From Paludibacteraceae bacterium (GTDB taxonomy: Bacteria > Bacteroidota > Bacteroidia > Bacteroidales > Paludibacteraceae), in NCBI GenBank assembly GCA_017417025.1, contig JAFPZY010000028.1, positions 57,289 through 121,288 of the forward strand: 64,000 bases of DNA. The letters run 5' to 3'. Positions 35,076 through 46,188 of this stretch are shown in pieces (within the stretch, counting starts at the first letter, position 1; every line of letters starts with the position of its first letter). Under the pieces are notes generated by a model. The model did not search any database, was not told where the DNA came from, and saw only the letters and a program-made list of their open reading frames with translations. The translations under genes and the position numbers were made by a program.

Positions 35076-35701
35076 ACCAACTGCTTAACATCCTATGCAA
35101 GGGGCTGAGCCTTGTGCTTTACCCGATGCTTGTCCCGACTTACGGAATGGCACTATTCTGCGCTGCCTTGTCTCGCAGCATATACCCGCTGCCGGCAGGT
35201 TATGGAGTGATTGTGTGCACGGCGACACTGGTTTTCACATGCCTTATACCGCTCGGCATGATACTGATGCTGAAAAAACGCGGGGTAATAGACAGCATTT
35301 ATCTTACAGAACGCTCGCAACGCACGCGCCCATATCTGTACAGCATAGCAGGGTTCGCCGTATGGTGTTTTTTCGCAGGATACACACTTCATGCCCCCTT
35401 ATACCTGCTATGGACCGCCATCGGCTCCACTGCGGCAATCGCCATTGTGGCGGCAGTGAATATATACTGGAAGATTTCGGCACACCTGTGCGCCATGGGC
35501 GGACTGACCGGAGGAATATTGTCATTCGGAATGGCTACAGGTACGTGGCCGACCGTTACACTGGGCGCGACACTGCTGACGAGCCTGTTGCTTATGTTCG
35601 CCCGCATCAGGCTCGGCGCACATAGTCCGGAGCAGACCGTTGCAGGCTACATAACAGGACTTGCTTGTACCACCGTCCCTAACCTGATAATATATGCTTA
35701 A
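35072..35701 (+). CDS. PAP2-like membrane protein
   Basis: A 209-aa protein with about six membrane helices. Weak PAP2 phosphatase motifs can be traced: ERSQRTRPYLY for motif 1, KISAHLCAMGG for motif 2 (His kept) and RIRLGAHSPEQTVAGYITG for motif 3 (Arg and His kept, Asp replaced by Gln). It may be a lipid phosphatase of the inner membrane, but one motif is altered. It overlaps rpoN upstream (ATGA) and the Lnb-like gene downstream by 8 nt. Confidence 0.65.
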   Translation: MNQLLNILCKGLSLVLYPMLVPTYGMALFCAALSRSIYPLPAGYGVIVCTATLVFTCLIPLGMILMLKKRGVIDSIYLTERSQRTRPYLYSIAGFAVWCFFAGYTLHAPLYLLWTAIGSTAAIAIVAAVNIYWKISAHLCAMGGLTGGILSFGMATGTWPTVTLGATLLTSLLLMFARIRLGAHSPEQTVAGYITGLACTTVPNLIIYA

Positions 35702-36620
35702 CCTGCTGACTATATATATATGGTTACTTACATGTGCCCCAGGCGAGGAATTGTACGAGCACTACGGACACACAGCACTGCGGGTGCAAGACACGGAACA
35801 ACACACCGACCTGTGTTTCAACTATGGCACGTTCTCTTTTAACACCGACAATTTCTACTGGAAATTCGTGAAAGGAGACACATGGTACATGCTGAGCGTA
35901 GAACCGACGCTGTTTTTTCTGGAAGACTATGTGGAAGAGAAGAGACCTGTGTATATGCAGGAACTGAATCTGACAGACACACAGAAAAAACAGATTGCAG
36001 ACGCACTGATGGAAAACTACCGCCCCGAGAACTGCGAATACCTGTATAATTTCGTTGAAGACAACTGCTCCACCCGCCCGTTCAGGCTGCTGAAAGAAGT
36101 GCTCGGAGACAGTCTGAAATCAACATACAAAGGACATGAAGGAGAGAGTTTCAGGAAGTTTATACGCAGATATACAGGCGAGTACACTGTGATTGACGCA
36201 CTGATAAACATGATATTCGGAGCACGTGCAGACAAAAAGATGTATGGCGAAGACAGGCTGTTTCTGCCGGAAGAACTGATGTTCTACATGCAGGAAGTAA
36301 CTTTGGCAGACGGCACCAAACTGATAAAGAAATCAGACATTGCCCCATTTGCAATACGAAAAACACGCTGGTGGGAAAACTGCTTCCTTTATATTGCACT
36401 GTTCACCGTATTGATGACATTGACAAGCATTTACGACAGGAAAAGGGGCAAGTTGAGCTGGGGCGTTGATGTCACACTCGGAGTGGTGTATGCACTTGTG
36501 CTGGCACTGACCATATTCCTGACCTTCTTCTCAATACATCCGCTTGTAGGCTTCAATTGGCGCTTACTTGTAATACCCGCGATACATCTATGCACAAGAC
36601 TTATATACATATTGCGCTGA
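35694..36620 (+). CDS. DUF4105/Lnb-type membrane protein
   Basis: A 308-aa protein. After a short hydrophobic start, CAPGEELYEHYGHTALRV and NYGTFSF mark the DUF4105 domain, with EYLYNFVEDNCSTRPFRLL further on. Three membrane helices fill the C-terminal part (from about 228). I recall this Pfam family being renamed Lnb after a Bacteroides lipoprotein N-acyltransferase; the Cys and His in the first motif would fit an acyl-transfer site, but I cannot verify that here. It overlaps the next gene by 31 nt. Confidence 0.7.
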   Translation: MLNLLTIYIWLLTCAPGEELYEHYGHTALRVQDTEQHTDLCFNYGTFSFNTDNFYWKFVKGDTWYMLSVEPTLFFLEDYVEEKRPVYMQELNLTDTQKKQIADALMENYRPENCEYLYNFVEDNCSTRPFRLLKEVLGDSLKSTYKGHEGESFRKFIRRYTGEYTVIDALINMIFGARADKKMYGEDRLFLPEELMFYMQEVTLADGTKLIKKSDIAPFAIRKTRWWENCFLYIALFTVLMTLTSIYDRKRGKLSWGVDVTLGVVYALVLALTIFLTFFSIHPLVGFNWRLLVIPAIHLCTRLIYILR

Positions 36621-38062
36621 CCCTGCTGCTTGGCTGCTTGCTCCCGCTACACTCCACACCGCGACTGACAGTGGTGGTGCTGGTGGACGGCCTGAGGACG
36701 GACAATCTGACAATGATGCAGCCTTATTGGCAGGCAGGCGGACTGCGGACACTGACAGAGCATGCACACAGAACTTCAGTCATTCTGGAGCAGGAGGTGT
36801 ATGGCGGAGCGGAGACCATAGCCACACTGCTGACAGGCGAAACACCAGCTATACACGGCATACCTGCAGACAGTTACTTCTCACGTGCAGACCGCAACAT
36901 ACACCCTGTACTGGAAGACGAAAACGAAACAGGCATAGGCTGCCAACGCAAAATATCACCCAGAAGGCTGTTAGTTCCCTCACTTACAGACAAATTCCGC
37001 ATCACATACGGAGAAAAAGCGCGGGTTTTCGCCATAGGACAAGACCCGGAAACAACTATAATAATGGCAGGGCATTCGGCCGACGGCTGCTGCTGGTGGG
37101 ACGGACAAACACGACAATGGGCGACCACCTCCTTTTATAAAAAAGGACTACCTGCAGCTGCAGACGAAGCCAACATAAGCGGCAGAATTGAGGAGACGAC
37201 AGCCGGCGAATGGCAGCCGCGGATGGACATCAGAATGTATGTAAACCCGACAGCACAGGAAACAAAATCAGGCTTCTCATACAAACTAGACAAGCACCTT
37301 GAACGCTCACCGTGGATAAACAAACTCACTATAGAACTGGCACTTGCGATGCAGAAGAAAGAGCAGCTTGGCGAAGACTCAACCCCCGACATGCTGCTTA
37401 TACAACTGACATCGCGTTCACCCAAATCAACAGGCGACAAAATTTGTTCCGCCGAGCAAGAAGACATGTATCTCGCTTTGAATCAAGACATAGGTTTCCT
37501 CATGGAGCAACTCGACAAACGCATCGGAGAAAGCAACATGCAGATTGTTGTCATGGGAGTACCGCGCTTGGGCATGTCAAAAGAGAGTATGGAAAAAACA
37601 GGAATGCCCGTACACTCTTTCAACGTGGACAGAGCCGCTGCTCTGACAGGAGCATATCTGATGGCCATATACGGACATGAGAGATGGGTGGACGGCGGGT
37701 TCGGTCAATCCATTTTCCTCAACAGACTGCTGATAGAGCAAAAGAAAATGCCGATAGAGACCATACGCCAGCAAGTGGCTGATTTCCTGCTTGATTTTGA
37801 AGGAGTGCGTGTCGCACACACACTGCATGAGGCATATTCAGACGACCGCCTGGCAAAGTCGATGAACAAACTCTCGGCAGGAGATGTGGTGTTCATGCTG
37901 CAGCCGGGATGGCAACTTACATTCGGCGACAACACAATAATCGACAATGTGATTGACGAAAGAGCCGACATTCCGGTATTCATCATGTCTGGCAAACATA
38001 ATACTCTGCCGGACAAACAGATAACACCGCAAGAATTTATTTATCTGATAACAAAAAACTAA
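36590..38062 (+). CDS. Alkaline-phosphatase-superfamily protein lacking metal ligands
   Basis: A 490-aa exported protein (signal LTLLLGCLLPLHS/TPRL). VVVLVDGLRTDNL and ATLLTGETPAIHGI align with the start and nucleophile regions of type I phosphodiesterase/alkaline phosphatases. The later metal sites are missing: the expected S-D-x-x-G-H segment reads LTSRSPKSTGDK, and the expected T-(A/S)-D-H-G reads VVMGVPRLGMS. It is therefore probably not an active hydrolase of the usual kind. I chose the ATG at 36590 because the signal peptide begins there; the frame overlaps the DUF4105/Lnb gene by 31 nt, so the two are probably used together. Confidence 0.75.
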   Translation: MHKTYIHIALTLLLGCLLPLHSTPRLTVVVLVDGLRTDNLTMMQPYWQAGGLRTLTEHAHRTSVILEQEVYGGAETIATLLTGETPAIHGIPADSYFSRADRNIHPVLEDENETGIGCQRKISPRRLLVPSLTDKFRITYGEKARVFAIGQDPETTIIMAGHSADGCCWWDGQTRQWATTSFYKKGLPAAADEANISGRIEETTAGEWQPRMDIRMYVNPTAQETKSGFSYKLDKHLERSPWINKLTIELALAMQKKEQLGEDSTPDMLLIQLTSRSPKSTGDKICSAEQEDMYLALNQDIGFLMEQLDKRIGESNMQIVVMGVPRLGMSKESMEKTGMPVHSFNVDRAAALTGAYLMAIYGHERWVDGGFGQSIFLNRLLIEQKKMPIETIRQQVADFLLDFEGVRVAHTLHEAYSDDRLAKSMNKLSAGDVVFMLQPGWQLTFGDNTIIDNVIDERADIPVFIMSGKHNTLPDKQITPQEFIYLITKN

Positions 38063-38069
38063 CAATACC

Positions 38070-38483
38070 ATGCTTTTTTACGAAATAAAAATCAACTATC
38101 AACGACAGACCGGAGAGGACAATCCCGGTAATGTAAAAGAGACCTATCTTGTTGAAGGACTGAACTGCGCAGATGTAGAAACACGCCTGATGGAGGAGAT
38201 AAGACCATTCATCTTCGGAGAAGCGGAAGTGCCAAGCTGCAAGAAAATGCAACTCTACGACCTGCTCCCCTCGGCAGAAGGCGACAGATGGTTCAAAGGA
38301 CGCGTTGAACTCATCACGGTGGAGGACAACGGAAAAGAGAGCCGGAAAGCCGTTTCTATGCTCGTGCAGGCAACAACAATAGACAATGCACTGAAAAACC
38401 TGAAACAGCACCTCTCGAATCTTGACTGTGAGATAGTTTCTATTACACGCTCGCCTATCATCGAGGTATTCCGCGCCATATGA
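38070..38483 (+). CDS. DUF4494 protein
   Basis: A 137-aa cytoplasmic-looking protein (MLFYEIKINYQRQTGEDNPG ... VKETYLVEGLNCADVETRLM ... RWFKGRVELITVEDNGKESR). This fits DUF4494, a Bacteroidota family of unknown function often found next to a YggS gene; here a YggS domain lies three genes on. It overlaps the next gene by 4 nt. Confidence 0.75.
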   Translation: MLFYEIKINYQRQTGEDNPGNVKETYLVEGLNCADVETRLMEEIRPFIFGEAEVPSCKKMQLYDLLPSAEGDRWFKGRVELITVEDNGKESRKAVSMLVQATTIDNALKNLKQHLSNLDCEIVSITRSPIIEVFRAI

Positions 38484-39307
38484 GCACTCCGCTGAAAATA
38501 GACATACCTGCAACACTGCGCGCAAAAGCACCGCACACATACGTTCCGCCGTTTGTCATCAGGTGGCTGGAAAGAATAGTGCATGTCAAGCAGATGAACC
38601 GTTTTCTGGCAGAGCACACCGAAGAACGCGATTTTGAGTTCGCACGAGTGCTTATGCAAGACGAGCTCAAATGCTCCTTTTCAACAGAAGGTACTGACAA
38701 CATCCCCAAAAGCGATACGCCGCTGCTCTTTGTCAGCAACCATCCGCTCGGAGGACTGGACGGCATCATTCTGGCACTGCTTTTAGGAGAGCAGCGGAAC
38801 TACAACATCCGCCTGATAGTCAACGATCTGCTGATGAACGTCAAGCCGCTTGCCGGTATATTTGCCCCCGTCAATAAGGTCGGGAAACAAAACAGGGACT
38901 ATGCCAGGCAATACGAGCAGTTGTGGGAGTCCGGCATGGATATCCTCACTTTCCCTGCCGGCGCATGCTCACGCCTGCAGAAAATAAAGGGCGAAGGCTG
39001 GGTTGTACGCGACCTCGAGTGGCAGAAGTCGTTTATCAGACACGCTGTCATGTACAAGAGAGACATTGTCCCCATCTATTTCGACGGCAGGAACTCTTCT
39101 TTCTTCTACAAACTGGCTTTGTGGCGCAAGCGCCTGCACATACGCCTCAACATCGAAATGCTATACCTCCCGGACGAGATGTACAAAGCAACAGGCAAAC
39201 ACTTCTCCGTAAAAATAGGAAAACCTATACCTTATACCACTTTTGATGCGTCCAAAAAGCCTGCGGAATGGGCGCAATATGTAAAAGACATTGTTTACAG
39301 CCTATGA
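38480..39307 (+). CDS. glsA: PlsC-type acyltransferase, likely glycine-lipid O-acyltransferase
   Basis: A 275-aa protein. LLFVSNHPLGGLDGIILALL is the acyltransferase active-site block in the NHPLGG form seen in Bacteroides; PLAGIFAPVNKVGK and LTFPAGACSRLQKIKGEGWV follow. Together with the next gene, a GNAT N-acyltransferase of the OlsB/GlsB type, it matches the glsA-glsB pair that makes glycine lipids (serinolipids) in Bacteroides. The second acyl chain would be added here at the inner membrane. It overlaps both neighbours by ATGA. Confidence 0.75.
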   Translation: MSTPLKIDIPATLRAKAPHTYVPPFVIRWLERIVHVKQMNRFLAEHTEERDFEFARVLMQDELKCSFSTEGTDNIPKSDTPLLFVSNHPLGGLDGIILALLLGEQRNYNIRLIVNDLLMNVKPLAGIFAPVNKVGKQNRDYARQYEQLWESGMDILTFPAGACSRLQKIKGEGWVVRDLEWQKSFIRHAVMYKRDIVPIYFDGRNSSFFYKLALWRKRLHIRLNIEMLYLPDEMYKATGKHFSVKIGKPIPYTTFDASKKPAEWAQYVKDIVYSL

Positions 39308-40308
39308 AAGACATCATACCAAGCGTTGAACGCGAACTGCTGAAAAAGGAACTAACCAAAAAGAGATTCCTACGTCCGACCAACAAAGCGGATAACGAAA
39401 TCTACGACTTCACCGCCGCCGAAGCCCCTAACCTGATGCGCGAAGTGGCACGTCTGCGCGAACTTAGCTACCGCACCTCAGGAGGCTCCAAAGGCGAAGA
39501 ATTGGATATGGACGAAGCAGACACCATGTCTCCCAATCCCTATCACCAACTGATAGTCTGGGACCCGCAACACGAAGAGATAGTAGGCGGTTACCGCTAC
39601 CTCTGCTGCAACAAATGCACTATGAAAGAGGACGGACAACCCAACATCACTTCATCGCACCTGTTCCACTATTCCGAGTATTTTATCCGCAACTATCTCC
39701 CCTACACCATCGAACTCGGACGTGCTTTTGTGCAGCCGATGTACCAGAGCCGGGACATGGGTGCAAAAGCCCTGTTCGCCCTTGACAACATCTGGGACGG
39801 GATTGGCGCTGTGATGTACAACCATCGCGATGACATCCGCCATTTGATAGGCAAAGTGACTATCTACAGACAGTTCGACGAAGTGTCGCGAAACCTTATT
39901 TATGCCTATCTTCGCCGCTACCACAATGATACCAAAGGCCTTTTCAGGCCTTACCAGCCAATAGAGATATCCACTGAAGCACAGGAAATAGCCGATGATA
40001 TATTCACCGGCTCCGACCCTCTGTTCAATTATCAGATGCTACAGCGCGCAGTGCGGGCAAGAGGCACAGTCATTCCGCCCATGTTCTCTGCTTACCTCAA
40101 TGTCACCAACAATTTGCAGTACTTCGGCTCCACCGTCAATGACGAGTTGTCGAATGTCTATGAAAGCGGCATCATGGTAAACACCGATGACATCAATCAG
40201 GACAAGATTACCCGCTACATAGGTGCATACATGGACTATCTGAAACGCCTCTTTGCCGACCGCAAGAACAGACGTGCCGCCGCTGCCATGAAAAAAGCTA
40301 AAAAGTGA
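39304..40308 (+). CDS. glsB: GNAT-fold N-acyltransferase, likely glycine-lipid synthase GlsB
   Basis: A 334-aa protein. Marks of the OlsB/haemolysin-like acyltransferase family are VARLRELSYRTSGGSKGEEL, DEADTMSPNPYHQLIVWDP, EIVGGYRYL and TIELGRAFVQPMYQ. A C-terminal extension carries about 100 further residues and a basic tail. It should acylate glycine with a 3-hydroxy fatty acid to give the monoacyl lipid that GlsA then acylates. The ATG at 39304 overlaps the upstream stop; the longer frame upstream is inside glsA. Confidence 0.78.
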   Translation: MKDIIPSVERELLKKELTKKRFLRPTNKADNEIYDFTAAEAPNLMREVARLRELSYRTSGGSKGEELDMDEADTMSPNPYHQLIVWDPQHEEIVGGYRYLCCNKCTMKEDGQPNITSSHLFHYSEYFIRNYLPYTIELGRAFVQPMYQSRDMGAKALFALDNIWDGIGAVMYNHRDDIRHLIGKVTIYRQFDEVSRNLIYAYLRRYHNDTKGLFRPYQPIEISTEAQEIADDIFTGSDPLFNYQMLQRAVRARGTVIPPMFSAYLNVTNNLQYFGSTVNDELSNVYESGIMVNTDDINQDKITRYIGAYMDYLKRLFADRKNRRAAAAMKKAKK

Positions 40309-43300
40309 CTGACATAAGCCGACATATTGCCGATATACGCAAAAACCTGCCAGACAGTGTCAGTTTGCTATGTGTCAGCAAGTTCCAGTCTATCGAAGCC
40401 ATTCAGGAGGCTTATGATGCCGGTGAACGGGACTTCGGTGAAAGCCGCGTACAGGAACTGCTGGAAAAACACAAAGCACTGCCACAAGATATCCGATGGC
40501 ACTTTATCGGACACCTGCAGACCAACAAAGTCAAGCAGATTGTGCCCTTTATCCACCTCATACACAGCGTGGACAGCATCCATCTTATGGAGACCATCAA
40601 CCGCGAAGCTGAAAAAGCGGGACGCACTATCGACGTGCTCCTCGAACTCCATGTGGCGCAAGAAGAGACAAAGACAGGCTTTGCTCCCGACGAACTGCCG
40701 CATGACTTCACCGCCTACCAACACCTTAACGTGCGCGGCGTAATGGGGATGGCCACCAACACTGACGACATCAGCGAGATACGCCGCTGCTTCCGCGCTA
40801 TCAATGCCGCAGGCCGCTCGTTGCCTGTTGCCAATCCCGTTATTTCAATGGGCATGTCAGGCGACTACATGCAAGCCGTCGAAGAAGGCTCCACTATGGT
40901 GCGCGTGGGTTCGTCCATTTTCGGCGACAGGCATCCGCAGCCCAAAACTCCACCGACGGTATTATGCTGTCTGCTGCTACTCTTGCTTGCCTGCCTACCG
41001 CTCCATGCCAGGACTACAAGAATATACGGATATGTGCTTGACGAGAAGAACGTCGGCATAGAAATGGCAAACGTCTATCTCACTGACGGCATAACAGGCA
41101 CCACAACCAACCGCAACGGCTACTACTCGCTCTCTGTCCCTATGCAGGACACCGTAATCCTGACGTTCTCCATGCTCGGCTACACCACAATTAGGCAGCA
41201 GATATATACCGAACTTGACGTGCTGAATATCAATGTTGTACTCCCAGAAGAGACTGCAGTCTTGCAGGACATTGAAGTACGCGGAATACAGAAACAGACC
41301 GACATGATGGAGCGCACCGATGCACAAGTGGTCAGGGTGATGCCTGATGCAACAGGCGGAAGCATTGAAAGTCTGCTCATTACCTTTTCCGGAGTCAGCC
41401 AGAACAACGAACTCTCCACGCAATACAACGTCCGCGGCGGCAACTTCGATGAGAACAGCGTCTATGTAAACGGCATAGCCGTGCACCGTCCGTTGCTCAT
41501 CAGGAGCGGACAGCAGGAAGGCCTCAGTTTCGTTAACCCTAACATGGTAAAGTCGGTTGACTTCTCTGCCGGAGGCTTCAGCGCACAGTACGGCGACAAG
41601 ATGTCCTCCGTGCTGGATATCACATACAAACGTCCCACCGCTTTCGAGGCTTCGCTCAATGCCAGTCTGCTCGGAGCCAACGCCTACATCGGCTGGGGCG
41701 ACTCCACGCAGAGCCAGATGCACGGACTGCGCTACAAAACCTCCAAATACATGCTCGGAGCACTGCCCACAAAAGGCAACTACCAACCCGATTTCGTTGA
41801 TTATCAGACGCAGATGACATGGAATATCAAGCGCCCGTCACCACGAATGGGCCATTGGGACATGAGCCTGCTCGGCAACTTCTCGCTCAACAACTACACT
41901 TTCCGCCCCGACTCGGTCAGCGAAGGCTTCGGCACATACACACAGGCGCTGCACAAGACTATCTGGTATGAAGGTCAGGAAAAAGACCGCTTCACCACCG
42001 CTTTTGCCGCACTTAATGCACACGGCAAATACCACCTCGCCGCATCATCGGCTCTTGACATAGGCTTCACCATCAACGGCTTTTACACCAACGAGCAAGA
42101 GACTTTCGACATCCTCGGCGAATACGTCCTCTCCGCTCAGGCCATGAACACTACCACACAAAACATCACACGCCCGGGCGAAACGCAACTCAATCCTGAC
42201 AACGAGAACTCCGTTCTCGGCACAGGAGTCAGCCATGAGCACGCACGCAACAAACTGCAGGCAGGAGTCGTTACGCTCGCGCACAACGGCTCATGGCAGA
42301 AAAGCAGAAACATTCTCTCATGGGGGCTGCAGGCACAAGGCGAAATCATAAGCGACCGTATCAGCGAGTGGGAGTGGCGCGATTCAGCGGGCTACAGTAT
42401 ACCAAACGACAACAAGAACATGCAGCTTTTCTACACCCTGAAAGGCGAAAGCAGAATGCAAAGCGCACGTATAGAGGCATATATGCACGACACCTACAAG
42501 TGGTCCACCTCTGCGGGCAATGTCATTCTCAATGCCGGTGCAAGACTCAACTGGTGGTCACTCACCAACGAGGTTCTGGTCTCCCCACGCGCAAGCGTCG
42601 CTTGGCTGCCGGGTTGGAAACGCGATTTCACATTCCGCTTTGCCACCGGACTCTATTACCAGACTCCCTTCTACAAGGAGTTGCGCGACACCATCACCGA
42701 AAACGGAGTCACACGCACGCGCATCAACACCGACCTCAAGTCGCAGCGCTCTGTCCACGCCGTTCTCGGAGCGGACTACTATTTCCGCGCATGGGGCAGG
42801 CCGTTCAAGTTTACCACCGAACTCTATGCCAAGTACATCGACCGCATGATAAGTTACACCGTCGATAATGTACGTGTCAGATATTCAGGCCGTAACGACA
42901 GCCACGGCTACACCATCGGAGCCGACCTCAAGCTCTATGGCGAACTGGTGCCGGGGGTCGATTCGTGGGTCAGCCTCTCGCTCATGCGCAGCCGCATGCG
43001 TCTTGACGACGATGTGCACAACCTCGGCTGGTTCCCCATGCCGCAGGAGCAGCGATGGGCTGTAACCTTCTTTTTCCAGGACTATATACCTAAGTTGCCG
43101 CAATACCGCCTCCACTTGAAGTTTATCTTCAGCGAGGGGCTCCCCTTCGGCTATCCGCGCAGTGACCGGATGCGCTATCTCGGCCGCTTGTCGGCCTACA
43201 AGCGCATTGACATAGGTGCAAGCCGCACTTTCTCCGCCTCCACCGACCGCTTCATGCGCCGCGAAAGCGCACGGCATGTCGCCGCATGGAGCATCTATTT

Positions 43301-43439
43301 TGAGGTTTTCAACGTCGTCGGATGGAAGAACGTCAATAGTTATTACTGGATCAGTGCCGCTGACGGGAGCAGGTGGGCAAGCCCCAATTATCTGACAGGC
43401 CGCATGTACAACCTACGCCTCTCTGTTGACCTTAAATAA
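40305..43439 (+). CDS. Continuous fusion: YggS-type PLP protein plus TonB-dependent receptor
   Basis: One uninterrupted 1044-codon frame starting at GTG 40305 (GTGA overlap with glsB). Residues 1 to about 212 are a complete YggS/PROSC PLP-homeostasis domain: LLCVSKFQS (PLP Lys, K26), [29 protein letters not shown] and [27 protein letters not shown] signal-peptide-like core follows ([20 protein letters not shown]), then a CarboxypepD-like domain, a plug ([20 protein letters not shown]) and a full barrel ending RLSVDLK. YggS is cytosolic and the receptor is outer-membrane, so one chain is odd. An in-frame ATG at 40896 (residue 198) would give [15 protein letters not shown] plus the hydrophobic core, a workable 38-residue signal peptide, and so a separate receptor from an internal start. 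Confidence 0.8.
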   Translation: MTDISRHIADIRKNLPDSVSLLCVSKFQSIEAIQEAYDAGERDFGESRVQELLEKHKALPQDIRWHFIGHLQTNKVKQIVPFIHLIHSVDSIHLMETINREAEKAGRTIDVLLELHVAQEETKTGFAPDELPHDFTAYQHLNVRGVMGMATNTDDISEIRRCFRAINAAGRSLPVANPVISMGMSGDYMQAVEEGSTMVRVGSSIFGDRHPQPKTPPTVLCCLLLLLLACLPLHARTTRIYGYVLDEKNVGIEMANVYLTDGITGTTTNRNGYYSLSVPMQDTVILTFSMLGYTTIRQQIYTELDVLNINVVLPEETAVLQDIEVRGIQKQTDMMERTDAQVVRVMPDATGGSIESLLITFSGVSQNNELSTQYNVRGGNFDENSVYVNGIAVHRPLLIRSGQQEGLSFVNPNMVKSVDFSAGGFSAQYGDKMSSVLDITYKRPTAFEASLNASLLGANAYIGWGDSTQSQMHGLRYKTSKYMLGALPTKGNYQPDFVDYQTQMTWNIKRPSPRMGHWDMSLLGNFSLNNYTFRPDSVSEGFGTYTQALHKTIWYEGQEKDRFTTAFAALNAHGKYHLAASSALDIGFTINGFYTNEQETFDILGEYVLSAQAMNTTTQNITRPGETQLNPDNENSVLGTGVSHEHARNKLQAGVVTLAHNGSWQKSRNILSWGLQAQGEIISDRISEWEWRDSAGYSIPNDNKNMQLFYTLKGESRMQSARIEAYMHDTYKWSTSAGNVILNAGARLNWWSLTNEVLVSPRASVAWLPGWKRDFTFRFATGLYYQTPFYKELRDTITENGVTRTRINTDLKSQRSVHAVLGADYYFRAWGRPFKFTTELYAKYIDRMISYTVDNVRVRYSGRNDSHGYTIGADLKLYGELVPGVDSWVSLSLMRSRMRLDDDVHNLGWFPMPQEQRWAVTFFFQDYIPKLPQYRLHLKFIFSEGLPFGYPRSDRMRYLGRLSAYKRIDIGASRTFSASTDRFMRRESARHVAAWSIYFEVFNVVGWKNVNSYYWISAADGSRWASPNYLTGRMYNLRLSVDLK

Positions 43440-43449
43440 CACTCCTTAT

Positions 43450-46080
43450 ATGAATGTTAAAAAAGAAACCCCGATGATGGAGCAGTTCCGCAAAATCAAG
43501 GAACAATATCCTGATGCCATGCTCCTTTTCCGCTGCGGCGATTTCTACGAAACTTATGCCGAAGATGCCGTCAAAGCTGCCAAAGTGCTCAACATCACGC
43601 TCACACACCGCAACAACGGAGCCGGCGGAACTGCAGCAACTGAGATGGCGGGGTTTCCTTTTCATGCTCTTGACACTTATCTGCCCAAACTGGTGCGGGC
43701 CGGAATGCGTGTCGCCATCTGCGACCAGCTCGAAGACCCCAAGCTGACAAAGAAACTCGTCAAACGGGGAGTCACCGAACTTGTCACTCCCGGACTCAGT
43801 TATTCAGACACCACATTGGCCTCCACAGAAAACAATTTCGTAGCCTGCATACATTTCCCTGCGGCCCGCAAAAGTACTGACAATCAGCTCGGAATAGCCT
43901 TCCTTGATATCTCCACCGGCGAGTTCCTTGCCGCCGAAGGCAATCCTGAGCACCTGCAGAAACTGCTCTCCTCCTTCGCCCCGAAAGAAGTACTCTTCCT
44001 GCGCGACAGAAAAAAGGACTTTGAAGAACTGTTCGGCACCGGCTTCTTCACCTTCTGCCTTGAGGACTGGATGCTCACTGCCGATGCGGCCAACGACCGA
44101 CTGACAAGGCAGTTCCAGACGCGCGACCTGAAAGGCTTCGGCATGGAGCACTTGCCCAACGCCGTTATTGCGGCCGGGGGCATACTCCATTATCTTGACA
44201 TCACGCAGCACCTGCAGACTGCCCATATCAACCACCTCAGCCGCATCGAAGAAGACCGCTATGTGTGGCTCGACCGCTTCACTGTCCGCAACCTCGAACT
44301 TTTCGGCGGACAACGCGACAACGGGCAGACGCTGCTCTCAGTCCTCGACCATACTCTCACCCCGATGGGCGCAAGGATGCTGCGCAGGTGGGTCGCTCTG
44401 CCGCTTAAAGAAGTACGCCCTATCAAGAACCGCCAGCAAGTGGTCTCCTTCTTCGTCCAGCACCCTGACAAACGCGACGAGATAAGGAAAGAACTCTCAC
44501 ATATTCAAGACCTTGAACGCATCGTCAGCAAAATATCCACCGGCCGTATCGGGCCGCGCGAAATGGTTCAGCTCGGCACTGCCCTCAACGCGCTCGCACC
44601 CATACGCTCGATGTTTGCTGATGAGGGTAGCCCGGCTTTCATGCAGACGCTTGCCAACCAGATAACTCTCCACGAGGACATGGCACAGCGCATCAACGCC
44701 ACCATCGTCCCCAACCCGCCGCTGGCGCAAGGCAAGCCTAACACCATCGCCTCCGGGGTGGATGAAGAGCTCGACCGCCTGCGCAGCCTGCAGAACGACA
44801 GCAAAACCTATCTGCTCAACCTACAGCAGCGCGAGTGTGCCGCCACTGGCATCCAGAGCCTCAAAATAGGCTTCAACAACGTCTTCGGCTACTACCTTGA
44901 GGTCCGCAACACCTACCGCGACCTCGTCCCCCCCGACTGGATACGCAAGCAGACACTCGTCAGTGCAGAGAGATACATCACACCCGAACTCAAAGACTAC
45001 GAGCAGCAGATACTCACTGCCGACGAACAGATACAGATTATAGAGAACCGCCTGTACAACAACCTTATGCTGGCTCTCGCCGAACACGTGCCTTCTCTGC
45101 AGCAGAACGCTGCGGTGCTCGCACAAATCGACTGCCTGCTCTCTTTCGCCGTCGCCGCAACCGAGTACTGCTATAACTGCCCCGACATCAACGACTCGCT
45201 CGTCCTTGACATCAAAAAAGGCAGACATCCTGTCATTGAACGCCACCTCCCCACCGGCGAGCAGTATGTCCCCAACGACATCATGCTCGACAATAACTCG
45301 CAGCAGATTATCATGCTCACAGGCCCCAACATGGCGGGTAAATCCGCTCTCCTGCGCCAGACGGCACTCATCGTCCTCATGGCGCAAATGGGCTCTTTCG
45401 TACCTGCGGCCGCTGCCTCTGTCGGAATCATCGACAAGGTGTTCACACGCGTCGGAGCAAGCGACAATCTCGCACAGGGCGAAAGCACTTTCATGGTCGA
45501 AATGAGCGAGGCGGCAAGCATTATCAACAACCTCAGCGAGCGCTCACTCGTCCTCTTCGACGAACTCGGACGGGGCACTTCCACATACGACGGCATCAGC
45601 ATCGCATGGGCTATTGTCGAACACCTACACGAGAACCTGTGCCACCCCAAGACTCTCTTTGCCACCCACTACCACGAACTCAACGAGATGGAGAGCTCCT
45701 TCAAACGTATTCGCAACTACAATGTCTCGGTCCGCGAAGTGGACGGCAAGGTCATCTTCCTCCGCAAACTCGCACGAGGCGGCTCCGAGCACAGCTTCGG
45801 CATACATGTTGCCAAACTCGCAGGCATGCCGCCATCCATCGTCAAACGCGCCGACAATATCCTCAAAGACCTTGAAGGCGACCGCAAAAAAGGCTCCGTT
45901 CTCTCCGATGTCAGTGCCACTGCCTCGCGCCGCGACGGACTGCAGCTCAGCATCTTCCAGCTTGATGACCCTGTGCTTGAGCAGGTGCGCGACGAAGTAC
46001 GGGCTCTCGACATCAACTCGCTCACTCCGCTCGAAGCACTCAACCGCCTGTCAGACATCAAACGACTCGTCGGAGGATAG
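43450..46080 (+). CDS. mutS: DNA mismatch repair protein MutS
   Basis: An 876-aa mismatch-recognition ATPase. The mismatch domain starts [20 protein letters not shown], then [13 protein letters not shown], where the G-D-F-Y-E block carries the mismatch-contacting Phe and Glu. The ATPase domain has [20 protein letters not shown] (Walker A), [36 protein letters not shown] (Walker B) and FATHYHEL. The start is taken at ATG 43450; an ATG at 43426 is also possible but lies inside the preceding gene. It is the last gene of the long run from nusB; no mutL nearby. Confidence 0.96.
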   Translation: MNVKKETPMMEQFRKIKEQYPDAMLLFRCGDFYETYAEDAVKAAKVLNITLTHRNNGAGGTAATEMAGFPFHALDTYLPKLVRAGMRVAICDQLEDPKLTKKLVKRGVTELVTPGLSYSDTTLASTENNFVACIHFPAARKSTDNQLGIAFLDISTGEFLAAEGNPEHLQKLLSSFAPKEVLFLRDRKKDFEELFGTGFFTFCLEDWMLTADAANDRLTRQFQTRDLKGFGMEHLPNAVIAAGGILHYLDITQHLQTAHINHLSRIEEDRYVWLDRFTVRNLELFGGQRDNGQTLLSVLDHTLTPMGARMLRRWVALPLKEVRPIKNRQQVVSFFVQHPDKRDEIRKELSHIQDLERIVSKISTGRIGPREMVQLGTALNALAPIRSMFADEGSPAFMQTLANQITLHEDMAQRINATIVPNPPLAQGKPNTIASGVDEELDRLRSLQNDSKTYLLNLQQRECAATGIQSLKIGFNNVFGYYLEVRNTYRDLVPPDWIRKQTLVSAERYITPELKDYEQQILTADEQIQIIENRLYNNLMLALAEHVPSLQQNAAVLAQIDCLLSFAVAATEYCYNCPDINDSLVLDIKKGRHPVIERHLPTGEQYVPNDIMLDNNSQQIIMLTGPNMAGKSALLRQTALIVLMAQMGSFVPAAAASVGIIDKVFTRVGASDNLAQGESTFMVEMSEAASIINNLSERSLVLFDELGRGTSTYDGISIAWAIVEHLHENLCHPKTLFATHYHELNEMESSFKRIRNYNVSVREVDGKVIFLRKLARGGSEHSFGIHVAKLAGMPPSIVKRADNILKDLEGDRKKGSVLSDVSATASRRDGLQLSIFQLDDPVLEQVRDEVRALDINSLTPLEALNRLSDIKRLVGG

Positions 46081-46188
46081 CGCAACTTGTTCTCTTTCGG
46101 ACTCTTGCTATGCCTTTGCGCTGTCAATCCCGAAAGCAACTCGAAAGTTTTTACAGTCCGTTGTCGGTCTGCGGAGCGTCAAGCTGTG

